Assembly (NCBI RefSeq): GCF_000014125.1
Contig: NC_008593.1
Location: forward strand, 1,178,001 to 1,242,000
Reading direction: 5' to 3'
From: Clostridium novyi NT
Lineage (GTDB): Bacteria; Bacillota; Clostridia; Clostridiales; Clostridiaceae
Length of the DNA: 64,000 bases
Made by a program: the position numbers and the translations under genes
Notes under the pieces: model-generated
Told to the model about the DNA's origin: nothing
What the model saw: only the letters and a program-made list of their open reading frames with translations
Databases searched by the model: none
Shown here: positions 16,754 to 26,007 of the stretch, piece after piece
How positions within the stretch are numbered: the first letter of the stretch is position 1
Layout of the letters: each line of letters opens with the position of its first letter

Positions 16754-18421
16754 TTATTTTTTTAGCTGTTCTAAGCTAATATTAAAACTTTTTTTCCACA
16801 ATAAAATCACTAAACATAATAATATAAATCCATAACTATATAGACAATATACATTTAAACTTGCTGCAAAATGAAGTCCAGCAGTTAAAATACATAAAAA
16901 TATTGTTGAAATAGCAGAAGAAAAATCATTACTGGAGCTACCTTTTGGAAAGTCTTTAGAAAAAGGAAGTTCTTTATCAGTAAGCCTAAAGTTTATAATG
17001 CTAAGGAATATTGTAGCTAAAAATGCAATTATTAAATGAGGAATAACTCTAAAATCAAAAATCCATATAAAAAGTATACTTTCAAATATGAAAATGGGAG
17101 TTATAATTTTAAAAAACATACCTTTAAAAGCCCCCTTGAATATGCTTGAGATGTTTTTTATAGGAGTTATTACATAAATCCAAGCTCCCTTGTATTCGCT
17201 GCAATAATGGAGACAATATATCATGGAGGATAAAAGTGCTATAGTAATATATATTGATAAATACTTATTAGATGTGCTCATTGTGAGTTTCCACTGTGAA
17301 TAGCTACCAAAACTATGAGAATTATCAATAATGAATATAAATAAAAAAGGAAAGATGAATGCTAAAGCTAAAGATGGATAGTATTTAAGTTTAAATTCTC
17401 TTTCTTTTGAAACTAATGTGCAAGTAAAATTAAAAATAGCCCTTTCCTGTTTATCCTTACATATAATTTTGCTAAGCTTAAAATATAATGATTCTTTTTT
17501 ATTTTTATTAATGCAATCATTAGAATTTAATTTTTCTAAGTATCTTTCAAAGGATGGTATACACTTATAATAAATAATAATAGTCATAAGTGGAGCAACT
17601 ATAGCAAATAATGATAATACTATTAGTGGTTTTGTAATTTCATTTGTTTTTATAATATAAAAGGGTGCAGCAAACCAAGTTGAAGGTAAAAAGTAGTGCC
17701 ATGTTTTAATATTTACGTTTGAATCTAGATCTATTAGCTGAAAGAATTTATTTGAAAGTTGATATCCTATTGCCATAAAAGATGATAGTATTATTTGAAC
17801 AATATTTATCATGTTCTTAAGCTTTTCACCATCAAAAAATTTTAAAACTATTAGATATACTAAAGCAGTTAATAGAATCATAAATAAGTCTATTAAAACT
17901 AAGTCTACAAAAAGCAATATAAAGAAGGAAAATCCCTTAAATAAAGCAACTATTAGAGAAAATCCACCTAGTGCTAATGTTATAGAACCTATATATATAA
18001 GTATGTGAGTAATTTTAGCTGCATTTAATGTTTTAGAGTCTATACCTTTAGTTCCTATTAAAATCTTATCTTTAATATCTAATATTACATTTGAAAAATC
18101 TGATATAAATGTGCTTAAAATAATAAACATGAATAATGTAAAGTAAATAGTCATCTGCCACATTATATTTTCATTTATGCCTATGAAAAAGGATAAAAAC
18201 ATACCCATAACTAAATAAGTAATAATTAATACTCTAAAATTGTTATCTTTATCTTTTTTATCTTCACGATTATTAAGAACTGTAGGTACGTTTCTTTTAT
18301 CCATTGTAAGCTTTATTTTAAGAATACTTCTCATAACGTTATAGTCTACTCCAAGCTTAGAATATACCCATTTAAACTTGTCTATTATTTTTAAACTTCT
18401 AAATTCCTTATTGTTTTCCAT
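16754..18421 (-). CDS. ABC exporter membrane subunit, large
   Basis: A 555-residue membrane protein with about 12 predicted helices and no enzymatic domain. The pattern (soluble N-terminal 60 residues, clusters of helices, cytoplasmic loop around 300-340 rich in Lys) resembles the Firmicute putative ABC exporter permeases that pair with a single ATPase. Its ATG is directly next to the stop of the ATPase gene upstream (TAA then ATGG), so the two are translationally coupled. The cargo is unknown. Confidence 0.75.
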   Translation of the reverse strand: MENNKEFRSLKIIDKFKWVYSKLGVDYNVMRSILKIKLTMDKRNVPTVLNNREDKKDKDNNFRVLIITYLVMGMFLSFFIGINENIMWQMTIYFTLFMFIILSTFISDFSNVILDIKDKILIGTKGIDSKTLNAAKITHILIYIGSITLALGGFSLIVALFKGFSFFILLFVDLVLIDLFMILLTALVYLIVLKFFDGEKLKNMINIVQIILSSFMAIGYQLSNKFFQLIDLDSNVNIKTWHYFLPSTWFAAPFYIIKTNEITKPLIVLSLFAIVAPLMTIIIYYKCIPSFERYLEKLNSNDCINKNKKESLYFKLSKIICKDKQERAIFNFTCTLVSKEREFKLKYYPSLALAFIFPFLFIFIIDNSHSFGSYSQWKLTMSTSNKYLSIYITIALLSSMIYCLHYCSEYKGAWIYVITPIKNISSIFKGAFKGMFFKIITPIFIFESILFIWIFDFRVIPHLIIAFLATIFLSIINFRLTDKELPFSKDFPKGSSSNDFSSAISTIFLCILTAGLHFAASLNVYCLYSYGFILLCLVILLWKKSFNISLEQLKK

Positions 18422-19207
18422 TTAGTTCACCTCATTAATAATTGAAGTAAAGTTTTCAGCAATGCTTTTATGATCTGTAAAACCTGTTAAGTCATTAAAT
18501 ATATTTTCAAGAGATTTTTCACGTGAACTTTCTTTAAGTTCTTCAAAAGTTCCATCAGCAACTATAGTTCCATCATTTAAGAGAACAATTCTACTGCTTA
18601 TTTTTTCAACAACATCCATAATGTGAGAAGAATAAAATATTGTTTTACCTTCAGATGCTAGTTTAGATAAAACTTCTTTAATTATCATCACACTATTTGC
18701 ATCAAGTCCACTTAAAGGTTCGTCTAAGAATAGTATGTCTGGATTATGCAGTAAACTTGATATTATGGAAATCTTTTGTTTCATTCCTTTAGAATAACTA
18801 GACAATCGGGTGTTAATCATATTACCAATGCCTAGTATGTCCATAAGTCTGTTTGCTCTAGATAAAGTTTCTTTATAGTCAAGACCATATAACTCTCCTA
18901 CAAAAGTCAAATACTCTTTAGCTGTTAAAACATCATATAAATCAGCAACTTCAGGTACATATCCTATTCGTTTTTTATAATCTGTATCATTTTCAGATAT
19001 TTTCTCTCCAAAAATTTCAATACTTCCTTCATATCCCTTTAAAAGTCCCAAGATTATTTTTACGGTAGTGCTTTTACCAGCACCATTAGGCCCTATATAG
19101 CCTATAATTTCTCCTTTATTTACTTCTAAGTTAATTCCCTTTAATACTTCTTTTGATCCAAAACTCATTTTTAAATCTTTGATATTAAGTAGAGTCTCTT
19201 TATTCAT
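18422..19207 (-). CDS. ABC exporter ATP-binding subunit
   Basis: A 261-residue ATPase. Walker A GPNGAGKST is at 39-47, the Q-loop lies at GYVPEVADLYD, the signature is SSYSKGMKQKI (in place of LSGGQ, usual for drug/bacteriocin-type exporters), Walker B is ILFLDEPLSGLD, and the H-loop lies in FYSSHIMDVVE. The C-terminal 45 residues form the regulatory extension common to CcmA-like exporters. First gene of a two-gene operon with the permease. The start follows TGGAGGGATTTT. Confidence 0.9.
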   Translation of the reverse strand: MNKETLLNIKDLKMSFGSKEVLKGINLEVNKGEIIGYIGPNGAGKSTTVKIILGLLKGYEGSIEIFGEKISENDTDYKKRIGYVPEVADLYDVLTAKEYLTFVGELYGLDYKETLSRANRLMDILGIGNMINTRLSSYSKGMKQKISIISSLLHNPDILFLDEPLSGLDANSVMIIKEVLSKLASEGKTIFYSSHIMDVVEKISSRIVLLNDGTIVADGTFEELKESSREKSLENIFNDLTGFTDHKSIAENFTSIINEVN

Positions 19208-19229
19208 AAAATCCCTCCAGTTGTTTTTG

Positions 19230-19246
19230 ACAATTATTAGAATTGT
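19230..19246. promoter_or_regulatory. Inverted repeat upstream of the ABC exporter operon
   Basis: ACAATT/AATTGT arms around ATTAG, 23 bp before the ATPase gene start and just ahead of its ribosome site. A possible operator; the cognate regulator is unknown. Confidence 0.3.
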
Positions 19247-19285
19247 TTTTATATTACTACAAATGGTACAAATTTCAATATCAAT

Positions 19286-19316
19286 TTGAGAAATTTTTAC
19301 GATTTAATGTTATAAT
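19286..19316 (+). promoter_or_regulatory. Probable extended -10 promoter for the ParB-like gene
   Basis: TGTTATAAT (extended -10, 19308-19316) preceded at 19 nt by TTGAGA (19286-19291). The spacer is long, so the extended -10 carries the call. Confidence 0.45.
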
Positions 19317-19381
19317 TAGAAAATATATTATGTGTAGAAAAAGTATATTTAATAACAGAAATACTAGAAAGAAGTGATAAA

Positions 19382-19774
19382 ATGCCAAATATATTTGAAA
19401 TGAAATTATTAGATGTGCAACCATCTCAACTGTTTATATCAAAGACTAAACTACAAAATGTTTTAAAGTGGTTAAATGTTGATAGTATAAATAAATGTGA
19501 TCCTATTCCAGTTAAAAATCTAAATGGAAAAGTAATTTTTACAGATGGACATACAAGAGCATTTGCTATGTATAAAATGGGTATTGAAAATATTAAGGTA
19601 TATTGGGATGAAGATGAGCTTGACTGGAGAGCATATGAAATTTGTGTTGATTGGTGTACTAAGGATGGTATAAAAAGTATATCACATCTAGACCAAAGAG
19701 TTATTAGTAATGATGAGTATGAGATCTTATGGTATGAAAGATGCAGGAAAATGCAAAGGGGGTTAGAAGATTGA
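19382..19774 (+). CDS. ParB-like N-domain protein of unknown function
   Basis: A 130-residue protein built around a ParB/sulfiredoxin-like fold segment: DPIPVKNLNGKVIFTDGHTR (about residues 40-59) followed by AFAMYKMGI matches the ParB N-terminal box in which the GHTR-type motif binds nucleotide. There is no HTH domain as in chromosomal ParB, so a partition role is unlikely; such stand-alone proteins have no settled function. The stop overlaps the downstream DUF952 start by four bases, so the two are coupled. Confidence 0.6.
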   Translation: MPNIFEMKLLDVQPSQLFISKTKLQNVLKWLNVDSINKCDPIPVKNLNGKVIFTDGHTRAFAMYKMGIENIKVYWDEDELDWRAYEICVDWCTKDGIKSISHLDQRVISNDEYEILWYERCRKMQRGLED

Positions 19775-20130
19775 TAATATTGCATTGCACTGAAAAGAAA
19801 AATTGGGATAAATTTTGTAGTGAAAATGAATATGGATATATGGAGATTGAAAAAAATGGGTTTATTCATTGTTCATCAATAGAATACTTTTGGAGAGTAA
19901 CTAAACATTTCAATCAAAAGGATACAGAATATGTCATTTTATGTATTGATACTGCAAAAGTTAGGTCAGAAATTAAATGGGAAGATTGTGAGAGCAATCG
20001 TGGACGATATTATCCACATATATATGGAACGATTCCAAGAAATTCAATAATAGATGTATTACCATATTTACGAGATAATAAAGGAAATTACATTAAAAAT
20101 TCAGAGTTTTGTGAAATTGAAAATAAGTGA
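19771..20130 (+). CDS. DUF952 family protein
   Basis: A 119-residue protein. The order LHCTEKKNW, EKNGFIHCSSIE (the IHCS motif), YVILCIDTAKV, IKWED and YYPHIYGTIP is the DUF952 signature, a small fold related to ADP-ribosyl-handling proteins; activity is not established. The best start is TTG at 19771 (AGGGGG 10 nt upstream; TTGA overlaps the preceding stop) rather than an ATG further upstream inside the ParB-like gene. Confidence 0.75.
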   Translation: MIILHCTEKKNWDKFCSENEYGYMEIEKNGFIHCSSIEYFWRVTKHFNQKDTEYVILCIDTAKVRSEIKWEDCESNRGRYYPHIYGTIPRNSIIDVLPYLRDNKGNYIKNSEFCEIENK

Positions 20131-20160
20131 TATCAATATTTATAAGGTTATTATTTTTTA

Positions 20161-20337
20161 ATGAAATCAAGAGGTACAAAAGAGTTAAATAGCAATAGCT
20201 ATTCACAGGGGGTACGTGAATATATGCATTGGTTACCAATTAATAAGTTGAAAAATTATGTTGCTTATCCAAGCTTTTTTGCAGATAAGTTAGTTAACTT
20301 AAAGGATTGTATTGAGCACATTGTTACATGTGAATAA
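20161..20337 (+). pseudogene. C-terminal remnant of a NUDIX hydrolase
   Basis: A 58-residue frame (SNSYSQGVREYMHWLPINKL then YVAYPSFFADKLVNLKDCIEHIVT) matches the C-terminal part of clostridial/bacilli NUDIX proteins, where a W-L-P-I-x-K-L segment and a final I-E-H-I are usual. The NUDIX box itself is absent; upstream is the DUF952 stop. No ribosome site precedes it. Confidence 0.6.
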
Positions 20338-20338
20338 T

Positions 20339-20488
20339 GTGAAGGTCTGGTTGAGTGTAGCACTGACAAAGGTTTCTTATAACTTTGCAGAACTAAAAAT
20401 AATATTAACTCATGAATTAATGCATTTTAAAAAGTATGATCTGTCGTATAAAAGTTTACTTATATTTGTTAAAATACTACATTATTAA
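20339..20488 (+). pseudogene. Remnant of an M56 (BlaR1-like) membrane peptidase
   Basis: This frame reads ALTKVSYNFAELKIILTHEL followed by MHFKKYDLSYKSLL and ends at a stop. THELMH is the HExxH zinc motif of M56 peptidases, and the flanking ELKxIL and KxxDLxYK are family features. Only about 50 of more than 300 residues remain and there is no start codon. The following 170 bp up to 20660 hold nothing recognisable. Confidence 0.6.
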
Positions 20489-20660
20489 AAGATTCAGGAA
20501 TGGAAGAAAGAAAGTTTTTTATGGAAGAATCATGAGAAATAGACAGTTTAAAATAGACGATGTATAATATATTTGTTAGAATATGAATTGATTATAGTTT
20601 TGAGAAGATGAGGATAATAAAAGAAAAATTAATATAAATAATAGATGAGGAATAAGAAAA

Positions 20661-21437
20661 ATGACAAGGGAATTAGAAAAATATTACAACAAATTTTGTG
20701 AAGATAAAAGATTAACTAGAAAATATGCAAAAGTTGAATATATTACTTCTATGAAGTATATTCATAACTATCTAGAAGATAATAAGAATGCAAAAATTTT
20801 AGATGTTGGTGCAGGAACTGGAAGATACTCTGTTAAGTTAGCAAATGAAGGATATGATGTTACGGCAATTGAACTTGTAAAGCACAATCTTGGTGTTTTA
20901 AAGTCGAAGGGAAGCTCAGTAAAAGCATATCAGGGAACGGCATTAGATTTATCAAGATTTGAAGAAAATACTTTTGACATGACATTGGTATTTGGACCAA
21001 TGTATCATTTATATACTTTTGAAGATAAAGTACAAGCACTTAAAGAAGCAAAAAGAGTAACAAAAGCTGGAGGATATATACTAGTAGCATATTGTATGAA
21101 TGAATATAGTGTATTAACATATGGCTTTAAGGAAAACAATATTCGAGAAAGCATTAAAAATGGAAAGCTTAGTGATGATTTTCATGTTATATCAGAACCA
21201 AAAGATTTATATGATTATGTGAGAATTGAAGATATCAATAAGATAAATGAAATAGCAGATTTAGAAAGAATAAAACTAATTGCAGCAGATGGACCAGCTA
21301 ATTATATGCGTCCTATTTTAAATGCTATGGATGAAGATACATTTAAGATTTTTATGGATTATCATTTTACAACATGTGAAAGACCAGAGCTATTAGGGGC
21401 AAGTGCTCATACACTAGATATTCTGAGAAAAAAATAA
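20661..21437 (+). CDS. Class I SAM-dependent methyltransferase
   Basis: A 258-residue methyltransferase. Motif I is ILDVGAGTGRYSVKLANEGY (about 41-60), the acidic end of strand 2 is AIELVKHNL, and motif IV is DMTLVFGPMYHLY with LKEAKRVTKAGGYILVAY after it. This GPMYHL variant is a common small-molecule or unknown-substrate branch in clostridia. It appears complete, with start after GATGAGGAATAAGAAA, and is isolated between decayed genes. Confidence 0.8.
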   Translation: MTRELEKYYNKFCEDKRLTRKYAKVEYITSMKYIHNYLEDNKNAKILDVGAGTGRYSVKLANEGYDVTAIELVKHNLGVLKSKGSSVKAYQGTALDLSRFEENTFDMTLVFGPMYHLYTFEDKVQALKEAKRVTKAGGYILVAYCMNEYSVLTYGFKENNIRESIKNGKLSDDFHVISEPKDLYDYVRIEDINKINEIADLERIKLIAADGPANYMRPILNAMDEDTFKIFMDYHFTTCERPELLGASAHTLDILRKK

Positions 21438-21466
21438 GAAAAATTAAAAAGATTATATTATTTAAT

Positions 21467-21512
21467 AAAAGCCATGATTAAAAGCCAAATGTTGATTATG
21501 GCTTTTGTTTTG
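21467..21512 (+). terminator. Intrinsic terminator after the methyltransferase gene
   Basis: AAAAGCCATGATTA pairs with TGATTATGGCTTTT, followed by GTTTTG. Confidence 0.75.
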
Positions 21513-22044
21513 TAGAAAAAACTAAAGTTATGGTAAGAGCATAAACTGCAAGTGCCAAGGAAGGGGCTTTAAAGGTTTCTTGGAGTTATATTGTAAAAAA
21601 ATTACAATATAACTTATAATTACATGAAAGAGGTAAAACAATCTAAAGGTTTGTTTATTAAATATAAGTAATAAATGTTGTGTAGAAGTTCATATAGAAG
21701 ATGATATGATTTGCTTAAGAGGGAAAATAGAAATCTAAAAAGCGAAAAGGGGAAATATTTTTGGTGGTCGTATATTATATGATTAAAAGTAAGTTATAAA
21801 TAAATGTATGATTTTAGTTAAAAGCATGCATTTGTTTTTTTATGTTCAATTTAGGTAAAAAATGATATAATTATATAAAATTTGCATTACAGAGGATTGG
21901 ACGAAAAGGATATTCAGAATTATTTTTGTGTTGCAGAGTATATTTTCTGATTGCAAAAATTACGGATTGTTGTAAGTGTTTTATACTAAATTTTAAATTT
22001 AAGGCTAGATAATATAAATAGGTATTTAAAAATGAGGTGTTAAA
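21513..22044. other. AT-rich gene-free stretch with one strong inverted repeat
   Basis: About 530 bp without a supportable gene. It contains a perfect 13-bp inverted repeat at 21584-21596/21602-21614 (AGTTATATTGTAA and its complement, 5-nt loop) with no T run after it. The sequence just before this hairpin may be the end of a decayed gene but is too short to assign. Confidence 0.5.
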
Positions 22045-22572
22045 TTGGCAGAATATCAAAATAGACAAGAATTAATTTTAGAAATTTCAAAGCGCGCAAA
22101 ATTATTTATAGAAGAATTTAATGATATTAATGAAAAAGATAAAGATAGGTTAATTGATGGAGTTGACAGAACACCTACTCAAATGATTGCTTATCAGTTG
22201 GGGTGGATGAATCTTATTCTTGATTGGGAGAATCAAGAACAACAAGGAGATATTGTTATAACACCAACTCCAGATTATAAATGGAATAATCTTGGTGGAC
22301 TATATGATAGTTTTTATAAACAATATGAGGAATATACCCTTAAAGAGTTATGTACTATGTTTATAAAGGCAGAAGAGCAAATAATTCAATTGATTAATAA
22401 GTATACAGATATTGAGCTATTTCAGCAAGGAGGAAGAAAATGGTCGTCATCAACTCCTTCTAATTGGCCAATATGGAAATGGATACACATAAATACGGTT
22501 GCACCTTTCAAGTCTTTTAGGACAAAGATACGAAAGTGGAAAAAGTTACAACAGGTAGAGTGTAATTATTAG
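22045..22572 (+). CDS. ClbS/DfsB family four-helix-bundle protein
   Basis: A 175-residue protein of the ClbS/DfsB (DUF1706) family, related to DinB folds. Family features seen are the N-terminal helix NRQELILEISKRAKLFIEEF, RTPTQMIAYQLGWMNLILDW (about 52-71), and near the end RKWSSSTPSNWPIWKWIHIN followed by VAPFKSFRTKIRKWKK. ClbS deactivates colibactin by hydrolysing its cyclopropane; other members have unknown roles, so the product is called by family only. The start is TTG at 22045 with GAGGTG 6 nt upstream; no ATG fits. Confidence 0.85.
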   Translation: MAEYQNRQELILEISKRAKLFIEEFNDINEKDKDRLIDGVDRTPTQMIAYQLGWMNLILDWENQEQQGDIVITPTPDYKWNNLGGLYDSFYKQYEEYTLKELCTMFIKAEEQIIQLINKYTDIELFQQGGRKWSSSTPSNWPIWKWIHINTVAPFKSFRTKIRKWKKLQQVECNY

Positions 22573-22598
22573 GTTAGCTTAAAAAAGTAAATCTAGCC

Positions 22599-22901
22599 AT
22601 GAATGGGGCTCAAATGTTCATATACTTAACTAATGCTATTACAGGAAAAGGTCTATCAGTATGGAGAAGTCATCTTATAAGTAGAGCTGCTGAAAATTAA
22701 AGATTTCTTATTAGTTCAAACAATGCTCATGAAAAGCAGCATTGTCCTACTATGTTAGTTGCTCCAGATGGTGAAGTGATTTCGGAAATAGTTTCAAGTG
22801 ACTTACGTATAATTAGAGAAATTATAGATACGGATAAGATTTCTAATTGGTATTTAAATCAAGCTAGGAATGATGTTGTAAAAATAATTTCAGTAGAATA
22901 A
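22599..22901 (+). pseudogene. Broken carbon-nitrogen hydrolase (nitrilase family), C-terminal part
   Basis: The frame reads GAQMFIYLTNAITGKGLSVW, RSHLISRAAEN, an in-frame TAA at 22698-22700, then RFLISSNNAHEKQHCPTMLV and APDGEVISEI. This matches the second half of nitrilase-superfamily amidohydrolases (the W-x-x-x-x-x-R-A-x-E-N segment and the PDG turn). The N-terminal half with the catalytic Glu and Lys is missing. It is truncated and contains a nonsense codon, so it is non-functional. Confidence 0.65.
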
Positions 22902-22965
22902 ATAGTAATTTGATACTTACATTAATTAAAGTGTTAAACAATTGTAAATAAGTAGGTAACAAAAT

Positions 22966-23285
22966 ATGAGGGAGATATATTATGAAGAATTTAAAAGTAA
23001 AACATCAAAGAATAAAAAAAAATTAACAGATGTTCAAATAAAACGTTTAGAAGAATTTAATAGAATTCGTGAAGAGCTGCTGGAACAAGGATATAAAGAA
23101 AATTGTTTAAGTGTGAGTACTTTAAAAGCAAATGTTTAGAAAATTATTTTTTAGCTATGTTTGGTGTAGTTCATATTGTAGCAGGAGGTGGAGACATATA
23201 TATTTTATGGATGATTCGTAAAGCAAAGAATGCAATAATAGTTGATCATCCTTATTTAGTAGGGTGTGTTGCATTTGAAAAATAG
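22966..23285 (+). pseudogene. DUF3267 putative zinc peptidase, frameshifted with internal deletion
   Basis: From ATG 22966 the first 57 codons read a normal DUF3267 N-terminus (EEFNRIREELLEQGYKEN, VSTLKANV) and stop at 23137. The C-terminal part (GGGDIYILWMIRKAKN, VDHPYLVGCVAFEK) continues in another frame to 23285. The middle, which should hold the HExxH motif and membrane helices, is missing. About 100 of an expected 170-190 residues remain. Confidence 0.6.
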
Positions 23286-23303
23286 TAATTGAGGAGGACA
23301 AGT

Positions 23304-24021
23304 ATGATAGAAGTAGAAAAGAAACTTAAAGTTTTTTTAAGGATTGATAGTAATAGACGCTATTTGGCCATCAGAAAAAGCTTTTGAGGCAATAATAGAT
23401 GCAATTAAAGATGTAGGTTGGAATCCTGATACAATAAAAAAACTGGTTTTGACACATGGACATGTTGATCATACAGGATGTGGGAGATGGTTTGTTGAAA
23501 AGTATAATGTTGATACATATCTTTCTAAATTAGATGATATTTTTTGGAGAAATCATCCAACAAAACCTGATAGACCGGAAACGTGGAAAGATTATAAAAT
23601 TGATATTTATGTTGATGATGGTGATACAATAACATTAGGTGATAAAACAATATATGTTTATGGAACACCTGGACATACTCCTGGAGGATTAAGTTACATA
23701 TTTCCTGTAAAAGAAGATGGAAAGCTACATATGGCAGCATTATGGGGAGGTACAACACCACCATGGACAAAAAATGAAGTAAAACAATATCTCAAGTCAT
23801 TGGATTATTTTATTGCACAAGCAATGTGTAAAAAAGTAGATGTTGCTTTAAGTAATCATACAGCTATTGATAATGGCTTGGAACGTATTATGTATTCAAA
23901 AACAAGAATGAGTTATATGCCTAATATTTATATTATTAGGCAGGATGGATTTCGAAAATATTGCCAGGTATTTCGTACGCTGAGTTATGATATTCTGGAA
24001 AATAATAATTTATTAAAATAA
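23304..24021 (+). pseudogene. MBL-fold metallo-hydrolase, frameshifted near its 5' end
   Basis: GAGGAGG at 23291-23297 precedes ATG 23304, which reads MIEVEKKLKVFLRID and runs out of frame. The main body (225 codons, from 23344) lies in another frame and carries the HxHxDH zinc motif in THGHVDHTGCG, then TPGHTPGGLSYIF and SNHTAIDNG. The N-terminal 50-70 residues of the beta-lactamase fold appear deleted. The body has no internal stops, so the decay is recent. A TTG at 23344 without ribosome site is the only in-frame start. Confidence 0.6.
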
Positions 24022-24040
24022 GAAATTTATATATAACAGA

Positions 24041-24075
24041 GAACATCTATCAATAAATGGTAGGTGTTTTTGTTT
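24041..24075 (+). terminator. Intrinsic terminator after the MBL-fold remnant
   Basis: AACATCTATCA pairs (with G-T pairs) with TGGTAGGTGTT, then T residues. Confidence 0.6.
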
Positions 24076-24251
24076 TGATAAAATTAAATGAGGAGATCGT
24101 AAAAGCTATTGAATTGATGACTGAAATTTTAAATTTATTGTAATATTTGATACAATCATACAAGAATATTATGGTAAAATAATATGTACTAATATTTAAA
24201 AAATATTTTCATAGTTTAATAGAAATGCTAATTTAAAAGGGAGATTTAAAA

Positions 24252-24815
24252 ATGAAGTACATGGGAGACAGTAATTGGTGGGATGAACGATTTAAAGTTA
24301 GAAAGTTAAATATAATGGATCATGAAAAAATTTTAGAAGAAGATATTCTGTATTTCCCTAAAAAAGGCAAAATTTTAGATCTTGCTTGTGGTGATGTAAG
24401 AAATAGCATTTATTTAGCAAAGTTAGGATATGAAGTGTTTGCTATAGATTTTTGTAAAGAAGCACTAAGTAGATTAAACTATTTTGTAAAAAATGAATGT
24501 TTTAAAATAAAGACTAAATTAATGGATTTATCAAGGGATGACGTATTTACCAATCTAGATAAATTTGATGGAATTATAATTAATCATTATAGATTAAATC
24601 CAAAGTTATATAGTGATTTAATGAATCATATTAACACAGGTGGTGTTTTATGGGTTAATGGATTTAGGGAGGTTCCTAATGATAATCTTAGTATCACTCA
24701 ATTAGATATATTAAAAGAAAATGATTTTATAGCTTTAGGTAATTATAAATTAGAAAATAAAAAACTTTATAACATAGGTGAAAGAAAATTTATTAGATGT
24801 ATTTGGAGAAAATAA
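24252..24815 (+). CDS. Class I SAM-dependent methyltransferase
   Basis: A 187-residue protein. WWDERF near the N-terminus and KILDLACGDVRNSIYLAKLG (motif I, about residues 39-58) followed by YEVFAIDFCKEAL are typical of the TehB/thiopurine-type small methyltransferases. Motif I has GDVRN where GxGRN is usual, so one glycine is replaced; SAM binding may still hold. The motif IV region IIINHYRLNPKLY lacks the usual aromatic-proline loop. Start after GGGAGA. Substrate unknown. Confidence 0.7.
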   Translation: MKYMGDSNWWDERFKVRKLNIMDHEKILEEDILYFPKKGKILDLACGDVRNSIYLAKLGYEVFAIDFCKEALSRLNYFVKNECFKIKTKLMDLSRDDVFTNLDKFDGIIINHYRLNPKLYSDLMNHINTGGVLWVNGFREVPNDNLSITQLDILKENDFIALGNYKLENKKLYNIGERKFIRCIWRK

Positions 24816-24842
24816 ATGTAATTAAAATGGCATACCAAATTC

Positions 24843-24874
24843 GTTAAGAGTAATAAATATTCATTACTCTTAAC
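24843..24874. repeat. Perfect 12-bp inverted repeat between the methyltransferase and nucleotidyltransferase genes
   Basis: GTTAAGAGTAAT and ATTACTCTTAAC around an 8-nt loop, 17 bp before the next ribosome site. No T run follows, so a simple terminator is less likely than an operator or mRNA structure. Confidence 0.55.
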
Positions 24875-24905
24875 AGAAGGTTTATTAACTTAGGGGGTAA
24901 TAATT

Positions 24906-25532
24906 ATAAAAGATAAGATAATAGAGTATATAATTAATAAATATGAACCACATACCATAATTGTGTACGGGTCTTATGCAGATGGTTCTAATGGCATAAA
25001 TAGTGATTTTGATGCATTGGTAATTACAGATAAACAAACCATATTTCATGATCAAAATGAAGTGGATGGAATATTATTAGATGTGTTTATTTATAATACA
25101 TCACATTTCAAAAATGAGATAAATTATGAAGAATATGTTCAAATACATGATGGAAATATAGTATTTGATAAATACGGATTAGGAAAACAACTGCAAGAAA
25201 AAGTTTGTGAATTCATTGAAAACATGTCTAAAAAGTCTAAGGAAGAAAAAGAACGGCAGGTAAAATGGTGTGAAAAAATGCTTCTTCGTGTTGAAAGAAA
25301 TGATTCAGAAGGTTACTTTAGATGGCACTGGCTATTAGTGGACAGTCTTGAAATTTATTTTACCATTTGCGATGAATATTATTATGGTCCTAAAAAAAGT
25401 ATTGCAAAAATAAAAAAAGAAAATCCAAAAGGTTTTAAATATTATAACAATGCGTTAACTAAATTTAATTATGAATCTTTAAAACAATGGATAAATTATT
25501 TAAGATATTTACTTAATAAATGTGATGAGTAA
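24906..25532 (+). CDS. Minimal nucleotidyltransferase (MNT/kanNT-like), apparent ATG-to-ATA start loss
   Basis: The frame opens at 24894 and reads IIEYIINKYEPHTIIVYGSY then ADGSNGINSDFDALVIT: the GSxxxG...SDFD motif of pol-beta-type nucleotidyltransferases with its metal-binding Asp pair, followed by a helical C-terminal domain to residue 208. No ATG, GTG or TTG occurs between the AGGGGG site (24892-24897) and the motif. ATA at 24906 is eight bases from it, exactly where ATG would be expected. Either an ATT/ATA start is used or the start codon has mutated. The first GTG (24963) is inside the active-site motif. Substrate unknown. Confidence 0.6.
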   Translation: MKDKIIEYIINKYEPHTIIVYGSYADGSNGINSDFDALVITDKQTIFHDQNEVDGILLDVFIYNTSHFKNEINYEEYVQIHDGNIVFDKYGLGKQLQEKVCEFIENMSKKSKEEKERQVKWCEKMLLRVERNDSEGYFRWHWLLVDSLEIYFTICDEYYYGPKKSIAKIKKENPKGFKYYNNALTKFNYESLKQWINYLRYLLNKCDE

Positions 25533-25616
25533 TATTGTTATATAGAATTGAATTTTATTTTTAAGTGAAAGGAGAGTGAACTAATATGAGAAATATTATT
25601 TTAAACAATAAATAAT

Positions 25617-26007
25617 ATGAAAGATGGTATTGAAACAATGATTGGTGAGAGGGGAACTATCTTATCTGGTGGTGAAAAGCAACGACTTTCACTAACTAGA
25701 TTATGGTTTCATAAAAATAACATTGTAATATTAGATGAAGCTACTTCAGCTATGGATAATATTACTGAAGAATTGCTAATGGATGAAGTTATTAATTTAT
25801 TAAATATTAAAAGATAAGACTGTTTTAGCTATTTCACATAGACTTAATTCCATTAAAGAATTTGATAGAATTATTGTTTTTAACCAAGGAAAAATAGTTG
25901 GACAAGGAATATTTGCTGAATTAATGAAAAGTAATTCGTATTTTATTAATCTTTATAATGGTTCTGTCTTAAATTGCGACATTGAGGACATTGGAGGAAT
26001 AGATTAA
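25617..26007 (+). pseudogene. ABC exporter nucleotide-binding domain remnant, frameshifted
   Basis: The remnant keeps the second half of an ABC-type multidrug/peptide exporter ATPase: signature LSGGEKQRLSL, Walker B NIVILDEATSAMD, then a one-base frameshift near 25813, after which AISHRLNSIKEFDRIIVFNQ (H-loop) continues in another frame to 26007. Walker A and the transmembrane domain are missing. A short out-of-frame ATG with a ribosome site at 25586 suggests that the original gene start was retained and the centre deleted. Confidence 0.7.
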
